Source: Clostridia bacterium | GTDB lineage: Bacteria; Bacillota; Clostridia; TANB77; CAG-508 | DNA length: 64,000 nucleotides | Direction of reading: 5' to 3' | NCBI GenBank assembly: GCA_017524665.1 | Contig: JAFXVF010000013.1 | Coordinates: 62,001 to 126,000, forward strand | Shown here: piece by piece, positions 10,193-19,258 of the stretch | Numbering within the stretch: the stretch's first letter is position 1 | Layout: each line of letters starts with the position of its first letter | Position numbers and translations under genes: made by a program | The notes under the pieces: model-generated | Databases searched by the model: none | What the model was told of the DNA's origin: nothing | Seen by the model: the letters and a program-made list of their open reading frames with translations, nothing else

Positions 10193-10402
10193 TTACCTCT
10201 GGTTCTTCTTCTGCTGCCTGGTCAACTGAGCATGAAGCTCGTAAAGATGCCGAAGCTCGTTGCCAACATGGCAGAAACCTCCCTCACAGCGATCCGGGCC
10301 AAGCCGCACGGGCTCACGATCGCAAACCTGGCAGTTTTCTGCCTGGAGTTCATTGATCCGGGTCTGGACTTCTTGCGGGGTGGGCTGATGAAATTTCTTC
10401 AT
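10193..10402 (-). CDS. Small Cys-containing protein in a GC-rich single-gene unit, uses CGG as ordinary triplet
   Basis: 69 residues, no recognised family. The protein is charged and helical at both ends, with a central cysteine cluster (CQVCDREPVRLGPDRCEGGFC) that could bind a metal. GC content is far above the neighbours. It has its own promoter (10435-10463), an AAAGGAGG site and a strong terminator. Two in-frame CGG codons (10358-10360 and 10304-10306) must be read as Arg to keep the frame, unlike every native gene here. Probably acquired from a donor with the standard code. Function unknown. Confidence 0.65.
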   Translation of the reverse strand: MKKFHQPTPQEVQTRINELQAENCQVCDREPVRLGPDRCEGGFCHVGNELRHLYELHAQLTRQQKKNQR

Positions 10403-10434
10403 CTGGGTAGCCTCCTTTTGTGTGAGATTTTATT

Positions 10435-10463
10435 ATTATAACACATATTTTTAGATTTGTCAT
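10435..10463 (-). promoter_or_regulatory. Promoter of the small foreign gene
   Basis: ATGACA (10458-10463), exactly 17 bases, TATAAT (10435-10440), minus strand. It lies upstream of the GGAGG and ATG 10402. The rest of the 10464-10603 interval shows nothing else supportable. Confidence 0.7.
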
Positions 10464-10603
10464 CCCCCTAAGCACTATTATTACTGTTTTTTGCATGAAA
10501 CGTATTTTGTATTGTGCTATTAGCCTGTGTTTTAGCCTCGTTTTGAGTTTTTATAAGCTTGTAAATTTTTTGCTTTATGTACCAAAATTGGGCTTCTCCA
10601 AAG

Positions 10604-10639
10604 TAAAAAAACATTTGGATATTACCCAAATGTTTTTTA
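10604..10639 (-). terminator. Terminator of the hydrogenase operon
   Basis: Stem AAAACATTTGG / CCAAATGTTTT with a short loop and flanking A and T runs, 6 bases past the hydA stop. Confidence 0.8.
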
Positions 10640-10645
10640 TAGTTA

Positions 10646-12403
10646 TTAATCTAAATTATACTTCTCTCTTTTTTCATAGTGTGTATGCAGTAACTCATGT
10701 GCTTTGTGTCCACCAGCTTCTCCTAAGTAATCTGCATAAATCTTCTTTAATACTGGATTTTCATGAGATTTTCTTAAAGTGCTCTTTTCATCTATTGTGT
10801 ATAGAGCTGCTGAACGAAGTTCACGTACATCGACTTCAGAACGAATCTTTGAGCTCTTTATTGGTTGTCCGCCACCTACTACGCATCCTCCTGGGCATGC
10901 CATTATTTCTACGAAGTCATAGTCAGCCTTTCCGGATTTTATTTCTTCCATTATTTTTCTCGCATTCTTTAATCCACTTGCTACAACAACTCTTACGTCT
11001 TTTCCTGCAACATTTACAGTAGCTCTTTTTATTCCTGCTCCACCACGTACATCTTTAAACTCAATTGCATCTACACTTTTGCCTGTTAAAGTATCTTGTG
11101 CTGTTCTTAGAGCAGCTTCCATAACTCCACCTGTTACTCCAAATATAGCTGCAGCACCTGTTGCTTCTCCCATTGGATCTTCAAATTGGCTTTCTTCAAG
11201 TTTTTCAAAATCAATATTTGCTTCTTTAATCATTCTAGCAAGTTCACGTGTTGTTATAACATTATCTACATCATATAGTCCGTCTTTGTTTTTCATTTCT
11301 TCTCTTTGACGTTCAAACTTTTTAGCAACACATGGCATTACAGAAACTGTATAAATCTTCTTTGGATCTAGTCCTTCTTTTTCTGCATAATATGTTTTTA
11401 ATAATGCTCCAAACATTTGATGAGGTGATTTACATGATGATAAATGTGGAATTTGTTCTGGATAGTTCATTTCAACAAATTTAATCCACGCTGGACAACA
11501 TGATGTTGTCATTGGAAGTACTCCACCTTTTGTAATTCTTTCAATAAATTCATTTGCTTCTTCCATTATTGTAAAGTCAGCTCCTGTATTTGTATCAAAT
11601 ACTTTATCAAATCCAAGCGCTTTTAATGCAGAAACCATCTTTCCAGTTACATTAGTACCAATAGGTAGGTCAAATTCTTCTCCAAGTCCAGCTCTTACTG
11701 CAGGTGCAGTTTGAACTATAACTGTTGTCTCTGGGTCACGAATTTTTGCCCATAGTTCATCTATTGATTCTTTTTCATGTAGTGCTCCTGTTGGACAAGA
11801 TTCAATACATTGTCCGCAGAATGTACAATCCACATCATTAATGCTTCTATTTTCTACTGTAGATACGCATGAGCTAAATCCTCTTTCAGCAACATCTATT
11901 GCGCCAATTTCTTGTACTTTTTTACATGTTGCAACGCATCTCTTGCAAAGAATACATTTATTAAAATCTCTAACAAGTGATGGAGATTTGTCATCAACTT
12001 CGTGGTCAATCTTTTCTCCAGTATATCTTATTTTTCTAACATTATATTTTCTCGCTAATGCCTGAAGTTCGCAGTTTCCAGAACGAATACATGTTAAGCA
12101 ATCTTCATGGTGATTAGATAAAATCAAATCTAAAACTGTTTTTCTTGCTTCTATAACTGCTGGAGTATTTGTATGTACTACCATTCCTTCAGCTACAGCA
12201 GTAATACAAGATGTTGTAAATCCACGTCTGCCTTCAACTTCTACTATACACATTCTACAGTCACCGGCATTGTTTATGTCTTTAAGGAAGCAAAGTGTAG
12301 GAATGTCTATTCCAGCTTCGCGTGCTGCGGTTAGTATTGTTGTATTAGGTTTTGCTTTAACTGTTTTTCCGTCAATTGTAAGAGTAATTAAATTTTCTTC
12401 CAT
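10646..12403 (-). CDS. [FeFe]-hydrogenase catalytic subunit (HydA/HndD type)
   Basis: 585 residues. The domains in order are a [2Fe-2S] ferredoxin fold (PTLCFLKDINNAGDCRMC), a His-Cys [4Fe-4S] site (HHEDCLTCIRSGNC), two [4Fe-4S] clusters (CILCKRCVATC and CTFCGQCIESCPTG) and the H-cluster domain. The H-cluster domain has motifs L1 TTSCCPAWIKF, L2 VMPCVAKKFE and L3 EIMACPGGCVVGGGQP, then the small-subunit-like tail ending YLGEAGGHKAHELLHTHY. With the two upstream genes it forms the trimeric NADH- (probably ferredoxin-) dependent bifurcating hydrogenase that makes or uses H2 in the cytoplasm of fermenting anaerobes. Intact, no in-frame CGG. Confidence 0.95.
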   Translation of the reverse strand: MEENLITLTIDGKTVKAKPNTTILTAAREAGIDIPTLCFLKDINNAGDCRMCIVEVEGRRGFTTSCITAVAEGMVVHTNTPAVIEARKTVLDLILSNHHEDCLTCIRSGNCELQALARKYNVRKIRYTGEKIDHEVDDKSPSLVRDFNKCILCKRCVATCKKVQEIGAIDVAERGFSSCVSTVENRSINDVDCTFCGQCIESCPTGALHEKESIDELWAKIRDPETTVIVQTAPAVRAGLGEEFDLPIGTNVTGKMVSALKALGFDKVFDTNTGADFTIMEEANEFIERITKGGVLPMTTSCCPAWIKFVEMNYPEQIPHLSSCKSPHQMFGALLKTYYAEKEGLDPKKIYTVSVMPCVAKKFERQREEMKNKDGLYDVDNVITTRELARMIKEANIDFEKLEESQFEDPMGEATGAAAIFGVTGGVMEAALRTAQDTLTGKSVDAIEFKDVRGGAGIKRATVNVAGKDVRVVVASGLKNARKIMEEIKSGKADYDFVEIMACPGGCVVGGGQPIKSSKIRSEVDVRELRSAALYTIDEKSTLRKSHENPVLKKIYADYLGEAGGHKAHELLHTHYEKREKYNLD

Positions 12404-12437
12404 AATATTATTTCCCTTCTATTATTATTTTTCAAAT

Positions 12438-14297
12438 TTAACTAATTGCCTTAAATGGGCATGAGCGTATGCAAGTACCACATTTAATACATTTTTCTTG
12501 ATTAATTTCTCTCTTTGTTCCAGGTCCTTCGCCTTCAATTGCGCCTACTGGGCAATTCTTCTGGCATAGTCCACAGCCTTTGCAAAGCTCAGGGTTAATT
12601 GTAATTTTTGCCATTGCTTTACATTCATTTGCTCTACACTTTTTGTCTTTTACATGCTCTTCATATTCATCTCTGAAGTATTTTAGAGTACTTAAAACTG
12701 GGTTTGGAGCTGTTTGGCCAAGTCCACATACACTAGCATTTATAATGTTATGTCCTAAGTCTTCTAGTTTTTGTATGTCTTCTTCTTCACCATTTCCACT
12801 GCATATTTTTTCTAATATTTCAAGCATTCTCTTTGTTCCAATTCTACATGGATTACATTTACCACAGCTTTCGCTTACAGTAAAGTCTAGGTAGAATTTT
12901 GAAAGTGATACCATACACTTTGTATCGTCCATAACTATAAGTCCACCTGAACCCATCATAGATCCAATTTGTTTTAATGACTCATAATCAATTGGTGTAT
13001 CTAAGTGCTCAGCTGGTATACATCCTCCAGAAGGTCCACCAGTTTGAGCTGCTTTAAATCCTCTACCGTTTGGAATTCCACCACCTATGTCATATACAAT
13101 TTCACGTAATGTTGTTCCCATTGGTACTTCAACTAGTCCAGTATTAACAACGTTTCCACCTAATGCAAATACTTTTGTTCCTTTTGAACCTTCAGTTCCA
13201 ATTGATGAATACCAATCAGCACCTTTTAATATTATTTTTGTAATGTTTGCATATGTTTCAACATTGTTTATTAATGTTGGTTTTCCAAATAATCCTGCTT
13301 GTGCTGGATATGGAGGCTTAACTCTTGGCTGTCCACGTTTTCCTTCAATTGATTCAAGAAGTGCTGTTTCTTCGCCACATACAAATGCACCTGCACCAAG
13401 ACGAATGTCTATATCAAAGCTAAAGTCTGTTCCGAAAATGTTATCTCCAAGTAGTCCGTATTCTTTAGCTTGTTTAATTGCGATTCTTAATCTTGTAACT
13501 GCAATTGGGTATTCAGCTCTAACATATATAAATCCTTTTTGAGCTCCTATTGCATATCCTGCTATTGCCATTGCTTCTAGTACACATTGTGGATCACCTT
13601 CTAGAATGCTTCTGTCCATGAATGCTCCTGGGTCGCCTTCGTCTGCATTACATACTACGTATTTTACTGGTCCTTCAACAGCAGCAGTAAGTTCCCACTT
13701 TTTACCTGTAGGGAATCCTGCGCCACCTCTACCACGTAGTCCAGATTTTGAAACAACATCTATTACCTCTGCTGGTTTCATTGTAGTTACAACTTTTTCT
13801 AATGCTTTATATCCATCAAATGCAAGATATTCATCAATATCTTCTGGGTTAATTAATCCACAGTTTTGAAGTGCTATTCTTTTTTGCTTTTTATAGAATG
13901 TTAATTCATCAAGCTTTTCTACTTTCTTTCCATCTATATCTTTGCAAAGAAGTCTTTCAACTTTTTCTCCACCGATAATGTGCTTTTCAACTATTTCTTC
14001 GCAATCATCTGGTGTAACCATTGCATAGAAAGTGTCTTCTGGTCTAATTATTACTATTGGGCCTTTTGCACAAAGTCCAAAGCATCCTGTTTGAATAACT
14101 CTTACATTTTCAACATTTTTCTCTTTTAAAATTCTTTTAAAGTTTTCCAATATTTTTGGAGACTTAGAAGATGTACATCCTGTACCATGGCATACTAATA
14201 TATGCTTTTCTCTGGTATCTGCAGATGTATTTACTCTTAATTCTAGTTCTTCTCTTTTTGATTTTGCTATTGCATGAATTTCGTCTACTGTTTTCAT
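12438..14297 (-). CDS. NADH-binding hydrogenase subunit, NuoF-like (HydB/HndC type)
   Basis: 619 residues. An N-terminal thioredoxin-like [2Fe-2S] domain (HGTGCTSSKSPKILENF, ...GCFGLCAKGP) is followed by the NuoF core. The core has the FMN/NADH motifs GRGGAGFPTGKKWELT and NADEGDPGAFMDR and the [4Fe-4S] site ESCGKCNPCRIGTKR. The C-terminus has two further [4Fe-4S] ferredoxin motifs (CKGCGLCQKNCPVGAI and CIKCGTCIRSCPFKAI). This domain order is standard for the diaphorase subunit of NAD-linked [FeFe]-hydrogenases. The start ATG 14297 has a GGAGG site and lies downstream of the inverted-repeat element at 14324-14498. Same operon as hydA. Confidence 0.95.
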   Translation of the reverse strand: MKTVDEIHAIAKSKREELELRVNTSADTREKHILVCHGTGCTSSKSPKILENFKRILKEKNVENVRVIQTGCFGLCAKGPIVIIRPEDTFYAMVTPDDCEEIVEKHIIGGEKVERLLCKDIDGKKVEKLDELTFYKKQKRIALQNCGLINPEDIDEYLAFDGYKALEKVVTTMKPAEVIDVVSKSGLRGRGGAGFPTGKKWELTAAVEGPVKYVVCNADEGDPGAFMDRSILEGDPQCVLEAMAIAGYAIGAQKGFIYVRAEYPIAVTRLRIAIKQAKEYGLLGDNIFGTDFSFDIDIRLGAGAFVCGEETALLESIEGKRGQPRVKPPYPAQAGLFGKPTLINNVETYANITKIILKGADWYSSIGTEGSKGTKVFALGGNVVNTGLVEVPMGTTLREIVYDIGGGIPNGRGFKAAQTGGPSGGCIPAEHLDTPIDYESLKQIGSMMGSGGLIVMDDTKCMVSLSKFYLDFTVSESCGKCNPCRIGTKRMLEILEKICSGNGEEEDIQKLEDLGHNIINASVCGLGQTAPNPVLSTLKYFRDEYEEHVKDKKCRANECKAMAKITINPELCKGCGLCQKNCPVGAIEGEGPGTKREINQEKCIKCGTCIRSCPFKAIS

Positions 14298-14323
14298 AAA
14301 TTCCTCCTTAATTTTATTTTTAT

Positions 14324-14498
14324 GTGGTGTCTATATATTATTTATTTAAAATGCCGCGCAGCGAGCAGATTTTAGCCGTAGCGTACGCGAAGGCTACAAA
14401 CGCAGCGAAGCGAAGTGCGAGTGGAGCAACCATCCTATTTTAAAATTAGGAAGGTTGCGACAGCAAGGCATAAAAAATAAATAATATATAGACGCCAC
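14324..14498. repeat. 175-bp inverted-repeat element inside the hydrogenase operon
   Basis: Terminal inverted repeats of 24 bases with one mismatch (starting GTGGTGTCTATATATTATT) enclose a GC-richer core. The core holds further hairpins, for example GCAACC...TCCTA / TAGGA...GGTTGC, and a purine-rich GCGAAGCGAAGTGCG segment. No coding frame is convincing. It begins 14 bases past the stop of the NuoE-like gene and ends 26 bases before the NuoF-like start. It could be a MITE or a structured processing or stability element in the operon mRNA. Confidence 0.6.
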
Positions 14499-14511
14499 AG
14501 ATAAATTATAA

Positions 14512-14979
14512 TTAATTCTTCATTAACTCATCTAAAACTTGGTCTAGTTTTTGTACAGTTGCTTTACCATAAACTTCTCCATTTACAGTAAATACAGGAG
14601 CTAAACCACATGCGCCAACACATCTCATTGCCTCTAAAGTAAACATGCCGTCAGGTGTAGTCTCTCCTTCTTTTATATGTAATCTTTCAACTATTCTATC
14701 TAATATTTTTTGTGAACCCTTTACATAGCAAGCAGTTCCTAAGCAAACAGAAAGCTTGTATTTCCCTTGTGGTTCTAATGAAAATCTTGAGTAAAATGTT
14801 ACAACTCCATAAATCTCTGCCATAGAAATTCCTAAGAAGTTTGATAGTGCTTCTTGTGCGTCTCTTGGCACATAACCATAATGCTCCTGAACTTCATTAA
14901 GCATCTGAATTAAGTTGTCTTTGTCTGGTTTGTATTCTTTAAATAGTCCTTGCATAAATTCGTCATATTTTTTTTCCAT
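14512..14979 (-). CDS. Hydrogenase [2Fe-2S] subunit, NuoE-like (HydC/HndA type)
   Basis: 155 residues, thioredoxin-like ferredoxin of the NuoE family. The helical N-terminus (LIQMLNEVQEHYGYVPRDAQEALS) precedes the [2Fe-2S] ligands in CLGTACYVKGS and in RCVGACGLAPVF. It is the first gene of the hydrogenase operon, with a GGAGG site before ATG 14979, and it passes electrons between the NuoF-like and HydA subunits. Confidence 0.94.
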   Translation of the reverse strand: MEKKYDEFMQGLFKEYKPDKDNLIQMLNEVQEHYGYVPRDAQEALSNFLGISMAEIYGVVTFYSRFSLEPQGKYKLSVCLGTACYVKGSQKILDRIVERLHIKEGETTPDGMFTLEAMRCVGACGLAPVFTVNGEVYGKATVQKLDQVLDELMKN

Positions 14980-15123
14980 ATTTTCCTCCTACATAAATAA
15001 GTATTCTTATTTTATATAAATAATACATCATATATTTTAATAGTAAATTCGACAAAAAACAAGAGCTTTTGCAAATTTTTTCAAGCTATTTAAAACGTTT
15101 TGAATGGTTTCTTTCCTTGCAGA

Positions 15124-15163
15124 AAAAAAGAAACGTTGGATTCGTTCCAAACGTTTCTTTTTT
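15124..15163. repeat. Hairpin with GGAACG core 3' of pilin-like gene B, probable terminator
   Basis: Arms AAAAGAAACGTT / AAACGTTTCTTTT with one bulge around a GGAACGAATCC core, ending 2 bases from the stop at 15166. Similar AAACGTTTC arms occur at 16883-16913. Confidence 0.65.
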
Positions 15164-15165
15164 AG

Positions 15166-16793
15166 TTAATCAGCAAATAATGGTTTATCATTTTGAACTT
15201 TCCATTTTTTTAGTGGTGTATTAGAAACATTAGAATTATTATCTTTTACATAATTATTCATAATTTCCACAAATTTATACATTGACATTGTGTTTGTCAT
15301 ATTTTCAACACCACTTGCTCCATTTGCGTTTGCATTTGAGGTTTTGCTAAGGTATGTACAACCTGTTCCGGCACGTACCATATCCAATAATTTCACCGGC
15401 TAGACTTGTACTTGCACTTGTAATATTGCCTGTATTATGACTATTCGTAATTGTACCATATGCACTCGAAATTCCTCCTGCTGGAGCTGAGCTTACTGTT
15501 GTAATATTGCCTGAGTTGTAGCAACTCGTTATATTCACCACAGATGATGTGTTTGCTGATCCTAATATACCTCCTGATATACTAGGCCCAGTAATGTTTC
15601 CTGTATTATAACAATTTACTATTATTGTTGTATTACTTACACTTCCCGCTATTCCACTTGCCACATTTTGTCCAGTAACATCTCCGCTGTTATAGCAATT
15701 AGCAATGTTCACAGTGGCATCACTACCTACATTCCCGATTATTCCTCCATTTGGTGCTCCGTAACCAGTGCCAGTGTATATAATATTTCCTGTGTTGTAA
15801 CAATTTTTAATAGTAATTATACCGGGAGTTTCCACCTCCAACCATGCCGCCTACTTGATATGAAGCTGATATATTTCCTGTATTATAGCAATTCTCTATC
15901 GTTGTAGTCGAAGGAGCCCATCCAATTATTCCACCTGCAGGAGCATTTGAGTTTACTGAACTACTAGAATAACAGTTTCTTATAGTTGTTGCTGAAGAAC
16001 CTTGCCCAATTATTCCGCCTGCAGGAGAGGGTGAGTTAACTGAACCACTGCAATGGCAGTTTGTTATAGTTATTGTCAAAGATATTTGTCCTATAATTGC
16101 GCCTATAGGGGCAGCGCTTCTCATGTTACATGCAATAATTCCTAAATTAGATATTGTGGCTGAGTTGTTCGAATTTCCAAAAAATCCGCCGTAATTGTTT
16201 GAGTTTTGATATAAGTTTTTTATACAGTGATTATTTCCATCAAATGTGCCTCCAAAGCCTACGCCATCACCATATTGATTTCCTATCGACACAAATCCTA
16301 CTCCTGTTGTATCTGTTAATAACTGCTTTATCGCAGTACCTGAATTGCTAGCTGAATAACCATAGCTATCTAATACATATTTTGATTGTGGATTTGCATA
16401 TGATCTGTCGTTTTGTATGTCTAGATTAAGCCCTAATTTTACCGTTTTCCCCGAGTATGTTGCTGCATTTTTATTTACATTATACGCAAACGCTAACAAA
16501 TCCTCTACACTATTTATTGTATATATTGACCCGTTTTTTTCCAGAGTCCCTGGGTTTGGATCTTTTACCTGATTTATTGCATCTGCATCTATGTCTTCAA
16601 ATAATGCATTTATTTTTTCTTGTTCGCTAGCTATTCTGCTGTCCAATCGTTCTGTTGCATTTTCTGCTTGTTCTCGTATAGCTCCTTTATCGATCCCAAT
16701 AGTAATAGCTGCTCCTGCTATAATAATCATAACTACTATCGTTATTACCAAAGCAATTAAAGTAACACCTTTTTTGTTTTGTATTTTTCTCAT
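15166..16793 (-). CDS. Pilin-like GLUG-repeat surface protein B, two CGG +1 shifts
   Basis: 541 residues after reading CGG at 15822-15824 and 15368-15370 as shifts. The prepilin-like N-terminus is MRKIQNKKGVTLIALVITIV (Ala at position 5). A region resembling other surface proteins follows (NSVEDLLAFAYNVN, NDRSYANPQSKYV). Then come tandem 20-25 residue GLUG-type repeats of the form GGIIG...TTIxNCYNTGNI, which fold as a beta-helix in related adhesins. The C-terminus FVEIMNNYV...LKKWKVQ matches that of protein C next door. B and C share the same promoter sequence and are tandem duplicates. B has two shift sites, C has none. Confidence 0.82.
15368..15370 (-). other. +1 recoding site 6: TGC CGG A, read as Cys-Gly (pilin-like B, second)
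   Basis: Resuming on GGA gives YGTC-GTGCTYLSKTSNANANG, which aligns with GTAGTGCTYLIKTTNANSNG of paralogue C. C lacks the extra base at this point. Confidence 0.9.
15822..15824 (-). other. +1 recoding site 7: TCC CGG T, read as Ser-Gly (pilin-like B, first)
   Basis: In-frame CGG at codon 324. Resuming on GGT gives NS-GIITIKNCYNTGNI and continues the GLUG repeat register exactly. Confidence 0.9.
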
Positions 16794-16823
16794 AACATTT
16801 TCTCCTTTGTTCTTTCTATATAA

Positions 16824-16852
16824 AATATATACTTTTCAATATTTATTGTCAA
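16824..16852 (-). promoter_or_regulatory. Promoter of pilin-like gene B (duplicate of that of C)
   Basis: TTGACA (16847-16852), 17 bases, TATATT (16824-16829). The segment from -35 to ATG is nearly identical to that at 19193-19252. Confidence 0.75.
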
Positions 16853-16882
16853 TAGCTGTTAGTCAAATGGATGGAGTTTTGG

Positions 16883-16913
16883 TGAAACGTTTGGAACCGT
16901 CCCAAACGTTTCA
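16883..16913. repeat. Hairpin with GGGACGGTTCC core between genes B and C
   Basis: Perfect 12-bp arms TGAAACGTTTGG / CCAAACGTTTCA. The loop region reads GGGACGGTT on the minus strand, followed on the plus strand by a T-run. Member of the GGGACG hairpin group. Confidence 0.65.
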
Positions 16914-16934
16914 GATTTTTTTAATTTTTCAATT

Positions 16935-16966
16935 AAAAAAGTCTACCAAATGTAATTGGTAGACTT
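16935..16966 (-). terminator. Terminator of pilin-like gene C
   Basis: Stem AAGTCTACCAA / TTGGTAGACTT with a 6-base loop and TTTTTT on the minus strand, 13 bases past the stop. Confidence 0.85.
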
Positions 16967-16979
16967 GGCATTTTATATA

Positions 16980-19193
16980 TTATTTAAACGTAGGATACTC
17001 TCCTGTTAATTTCCACTCTCTTAAGTTTAAACTTGGATTTTCGCTTACATATGTATTCATTAGGTTTACAAAATTGCTAAGTGACATTGTTTCCGCCATT
17101 GCTGTGGCATCATTTATGCCTGTTGCACCATTAGAGTTGGCATTAGTTGTTTTGATTAAATAGGTACACCCTGTACCTGCAGTACCTTGTGTTATTATCT
17201 CACCAGCGTATGAAGTATCAACAGCTGTAATATTGCCTGTATTATGGCTGTTTGTTATATTAGTGTTCCTTCCTGATATACCTGCAACTATGTTTGCATC
17301 TGTATTGCCTGTTATATTTCCTGAATTATAGCAATAAGAAGCATAATTAGTTCTACTAAATGTGTTATAGCCCAGAATACCAACGGCAGCGTTTCCATCA
17401 GCACTTATGTTGCCAGCGTTGTAACAATTTGCGATTGTAACGCCATTTCCAATTAGTATTATTCCACACGCGCCAGACTGATTAGATATAATGTTCCCCG
17501 AATTATAGCAGTTTATTACTGTTCCTGTATATATATATGAACTTATTCCGCCAATATATGCATTTCCATCAGCAGACGCTGTCATATTACCCGTATTGTA
17601 ACAGTTAGTTATTGTCGTATTAATTCTATCAACATCGCAATTTCCCAAAATTCCTCCTAAATAGCCGTTCATTCCTACTGTTATATCTCCATTATTATAG
17701 CTGTCTTCAATTTTAATAGATATATTCGTAGCTGATGTAGGACACGATGCTTCACCTATTATTCCTCCTATATATCCATTTGCATGTGTAAAATCTCCTT
17801 CGTTATAGCAATTCTTTATAATTAAAGTTCTTCCAGCATTGTTTGCATAAAACTTGCCAATTATACCTCCAACAGTTGAACCATCTATGCTACTTTTGCT
17901 GTTATGGCAGCTTGTTATTGTAGTTGTAGAAGTAGTATATCCTATAATACCACCAGCCTGTATTGTTGACATAGCAAGTCCATTGTTATAACAATCTTCT
18001 ACAATAATCTGGTTGGAAGCCGTCCCTACGATGCCCCCTGTTGGCGCATTAGCTGATGTTAATGTTCCTGTATTGTAGCATTCAGTTATCTCTGTAATGC
18101 CAGATGTATCAGCTAATATTCCTCCAGTCGATCCAGTAGTTGCTGTAAGTGTTCCTGTGTTATAGCAATTATTTATTATCGTTTCACCATTGGCATTGTT
18201 ATTTATTGATATTATGCCACTCACGTTGCTCTTTCCATTTAAATCCCCAGTATTATAACATCTTGTTATTGTAGTACTTTGACCACTTACACCACCCAAT
18301 ATTCCTCCTACATTGGAATTCGTAGAGTTAATATTTCCTGTATTGTAACAATTAGATATGTTTGCAGTTGAGCTTGCCCATCCAAGTATTCCACCTGCTG
18401 GTGCATTAGTTGATGTTACAGTACCTGTGTTATAGCAATTCGATATTGTTGTTGTCGCTGAGCTTGTGTTTGCATTTCCAAGTATTCCACCTGCTGGTGC
18501 TTGATTTGCTGTTATACTACATGATTTTATTCCTAAATTTCTTATTGTTATAGAATTTGACGTTGTGCCAAATAGTCCTCCATAAATGTTTACATTTTCA
18601 TATAAATTAACTATTGAATGGTTATTTCCGTCAAATGTTCCTGCAAATCCATTACTTCTTTCGTTTCCTATTGGTACAAATCCTGCTCCTGTTGTATCTG
18701 TTAGCAACGTTTTTATGGCTGTTCCCGAATCACTTGTTGTATAGCCATAATCTCCTATTACATATTTTGACTGTGGATTTGCATATGACTTATCATTTTG
18801 GAAATCTAAACTTAATCCTAATGTTACTGTCTTTCCTGAATATAATTCTGTATTAGTATTTACATCATATGCAAATGCTACCAGGTCTTCTATACTATTT
18901 ATCGTATATGGATCTGCTTCTGTTCCACTTCCCTCTAATACTCCTGGATTTGCATCATTTACTTGCTTAATTCCATCTGTTAGAATGTCTGTCCACTCCA
19001 TTAGTCCTATTATTCCTGTCTCTTCTTCATTTACTTTAGCATTCCATTTTGTAACCGCACTGTTGGATTTTTCAAATAAGCTATCCTGACCAAAACTTAA
19101 TGATATAGCAACTCCAGCAAGAATTAATAGTACTATTACTGTAATTACCAATGCAATTAGAGTAATACCTTTTTTGTTTTGTATCTTTCTCAT
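16980..19193 (-). CDS. Pilin-like GLUG-repeat surface protein C
   Basis: 737 residues in one frame. The N-terminus is MRKIQNKKGITLIALVITVI...LLILAG (Ala at position 5), followed by a helical SLFEKSNSAVTKWN segment shared with proteins E, F and G. From about residue 190 to 690 there are well over a dozen GLUG-type repeats (pattern GGI[LV]G...TTIxxCYNTGxI), predicted as an extended beta-helix outside the cell. The repeats are also visible as DNA repeats. The C-terminus NLREWKLTGEYPTFK resembles that of B. No CGG in frame, so this sister of B is a natural control for the shift sites. Cleavage by a prepilin peptidase is inferred from the motif only. Confidence 0.82.
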   Translation of the reverse strand: MRKIQNKKGITLIALVITVIVLLILAGVAISLSFGQDSLFEKSNSAVTKWNAKVNEEETGIIGLMEWTDILTDGIKQVNDANPGVLEGSGTEADPYTINSIEDLVAFAYDVNTNTELYSGKTVTLGLSLDFQNDKSYANPQSKYVIGDYGYTTSDSGTAIKTLLTDTTGAGFVPIGNERSNGFAGTFDGNNHSIVNLYENVNIYGGLFGTTSNSITIRNLGIKSCSITANQAPAGGILGNANTSSATTTISNCYNTGTVTSTNAPAGGILGWASSTANISNCYNTGNINSTNSNVGGILGGVSGQSTTITRCYNTGDLNGKSNVSGIISINNNANGETIINNCYNTGTLTATTGSTGGILADTSGITEITECYNTGTLTSANAPTGGIVGTASNQIIVEDCYNNGLAMSTIQAGGIIGYTTSTTTITSCHNSKSSIDGSTVGGIIGKFYANNAGRTLIIKNCYNEGDFTHANGYIGGIIGEASCPTSATNISIKIEDSYNNGDITVGMNGYLGGILGNCDVDRINTTITNCYNTGNMTASADGNAYIGGISSYIYTGTVINCYNSGNIISNQSGACGIILIGNGVTIANCYNAGNISADGNAAVGILGYNTFSRTNYASYCYNSGNITGNTDANIVAGISGRNTNITNSHNTGNITAVDTSYAGEIITQGTAGTGCTYLIKTTNANSNGATGINDATAMAETMSLSNFVNLMNTYVSENPSLNLREWKLTGEYPTFK

Positions 19194-19223
19194 AACATTT
19201 TCTCCTTTGTTCTTTCTATATAA

Positions 19224-19252
19224 AATATATACTTTACAGTATTTATTGTCAA
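19224..19252 (-). promoter_or_regulatory. Promoter of pilin-like gene C
   Basis: TTGACA (19247-19252), 17 bases, TATATT (19224-19229), then AAAGGAGAAAATGTT before the ATG. It starts only 7 bases past the uvrB stop. Confidence 0.75.
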
Positions 19253-19258
19253 TAGATA

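Noticed and set aside
10093..10441. Plus-strand frames overlapping the 69-residue gene
   Set aside because: They lack ribosome sites and run through the GC-rich terminator. The minus-strand frame has promoter, GGAGG site and terminator.
15347..19193. CRISPR-like array in the repeat-rich interval
   Set aside because: The repeats are in-frame GLUG protein repeats of unequal sequence within two coding regions, not direct repeats with unique spacers.
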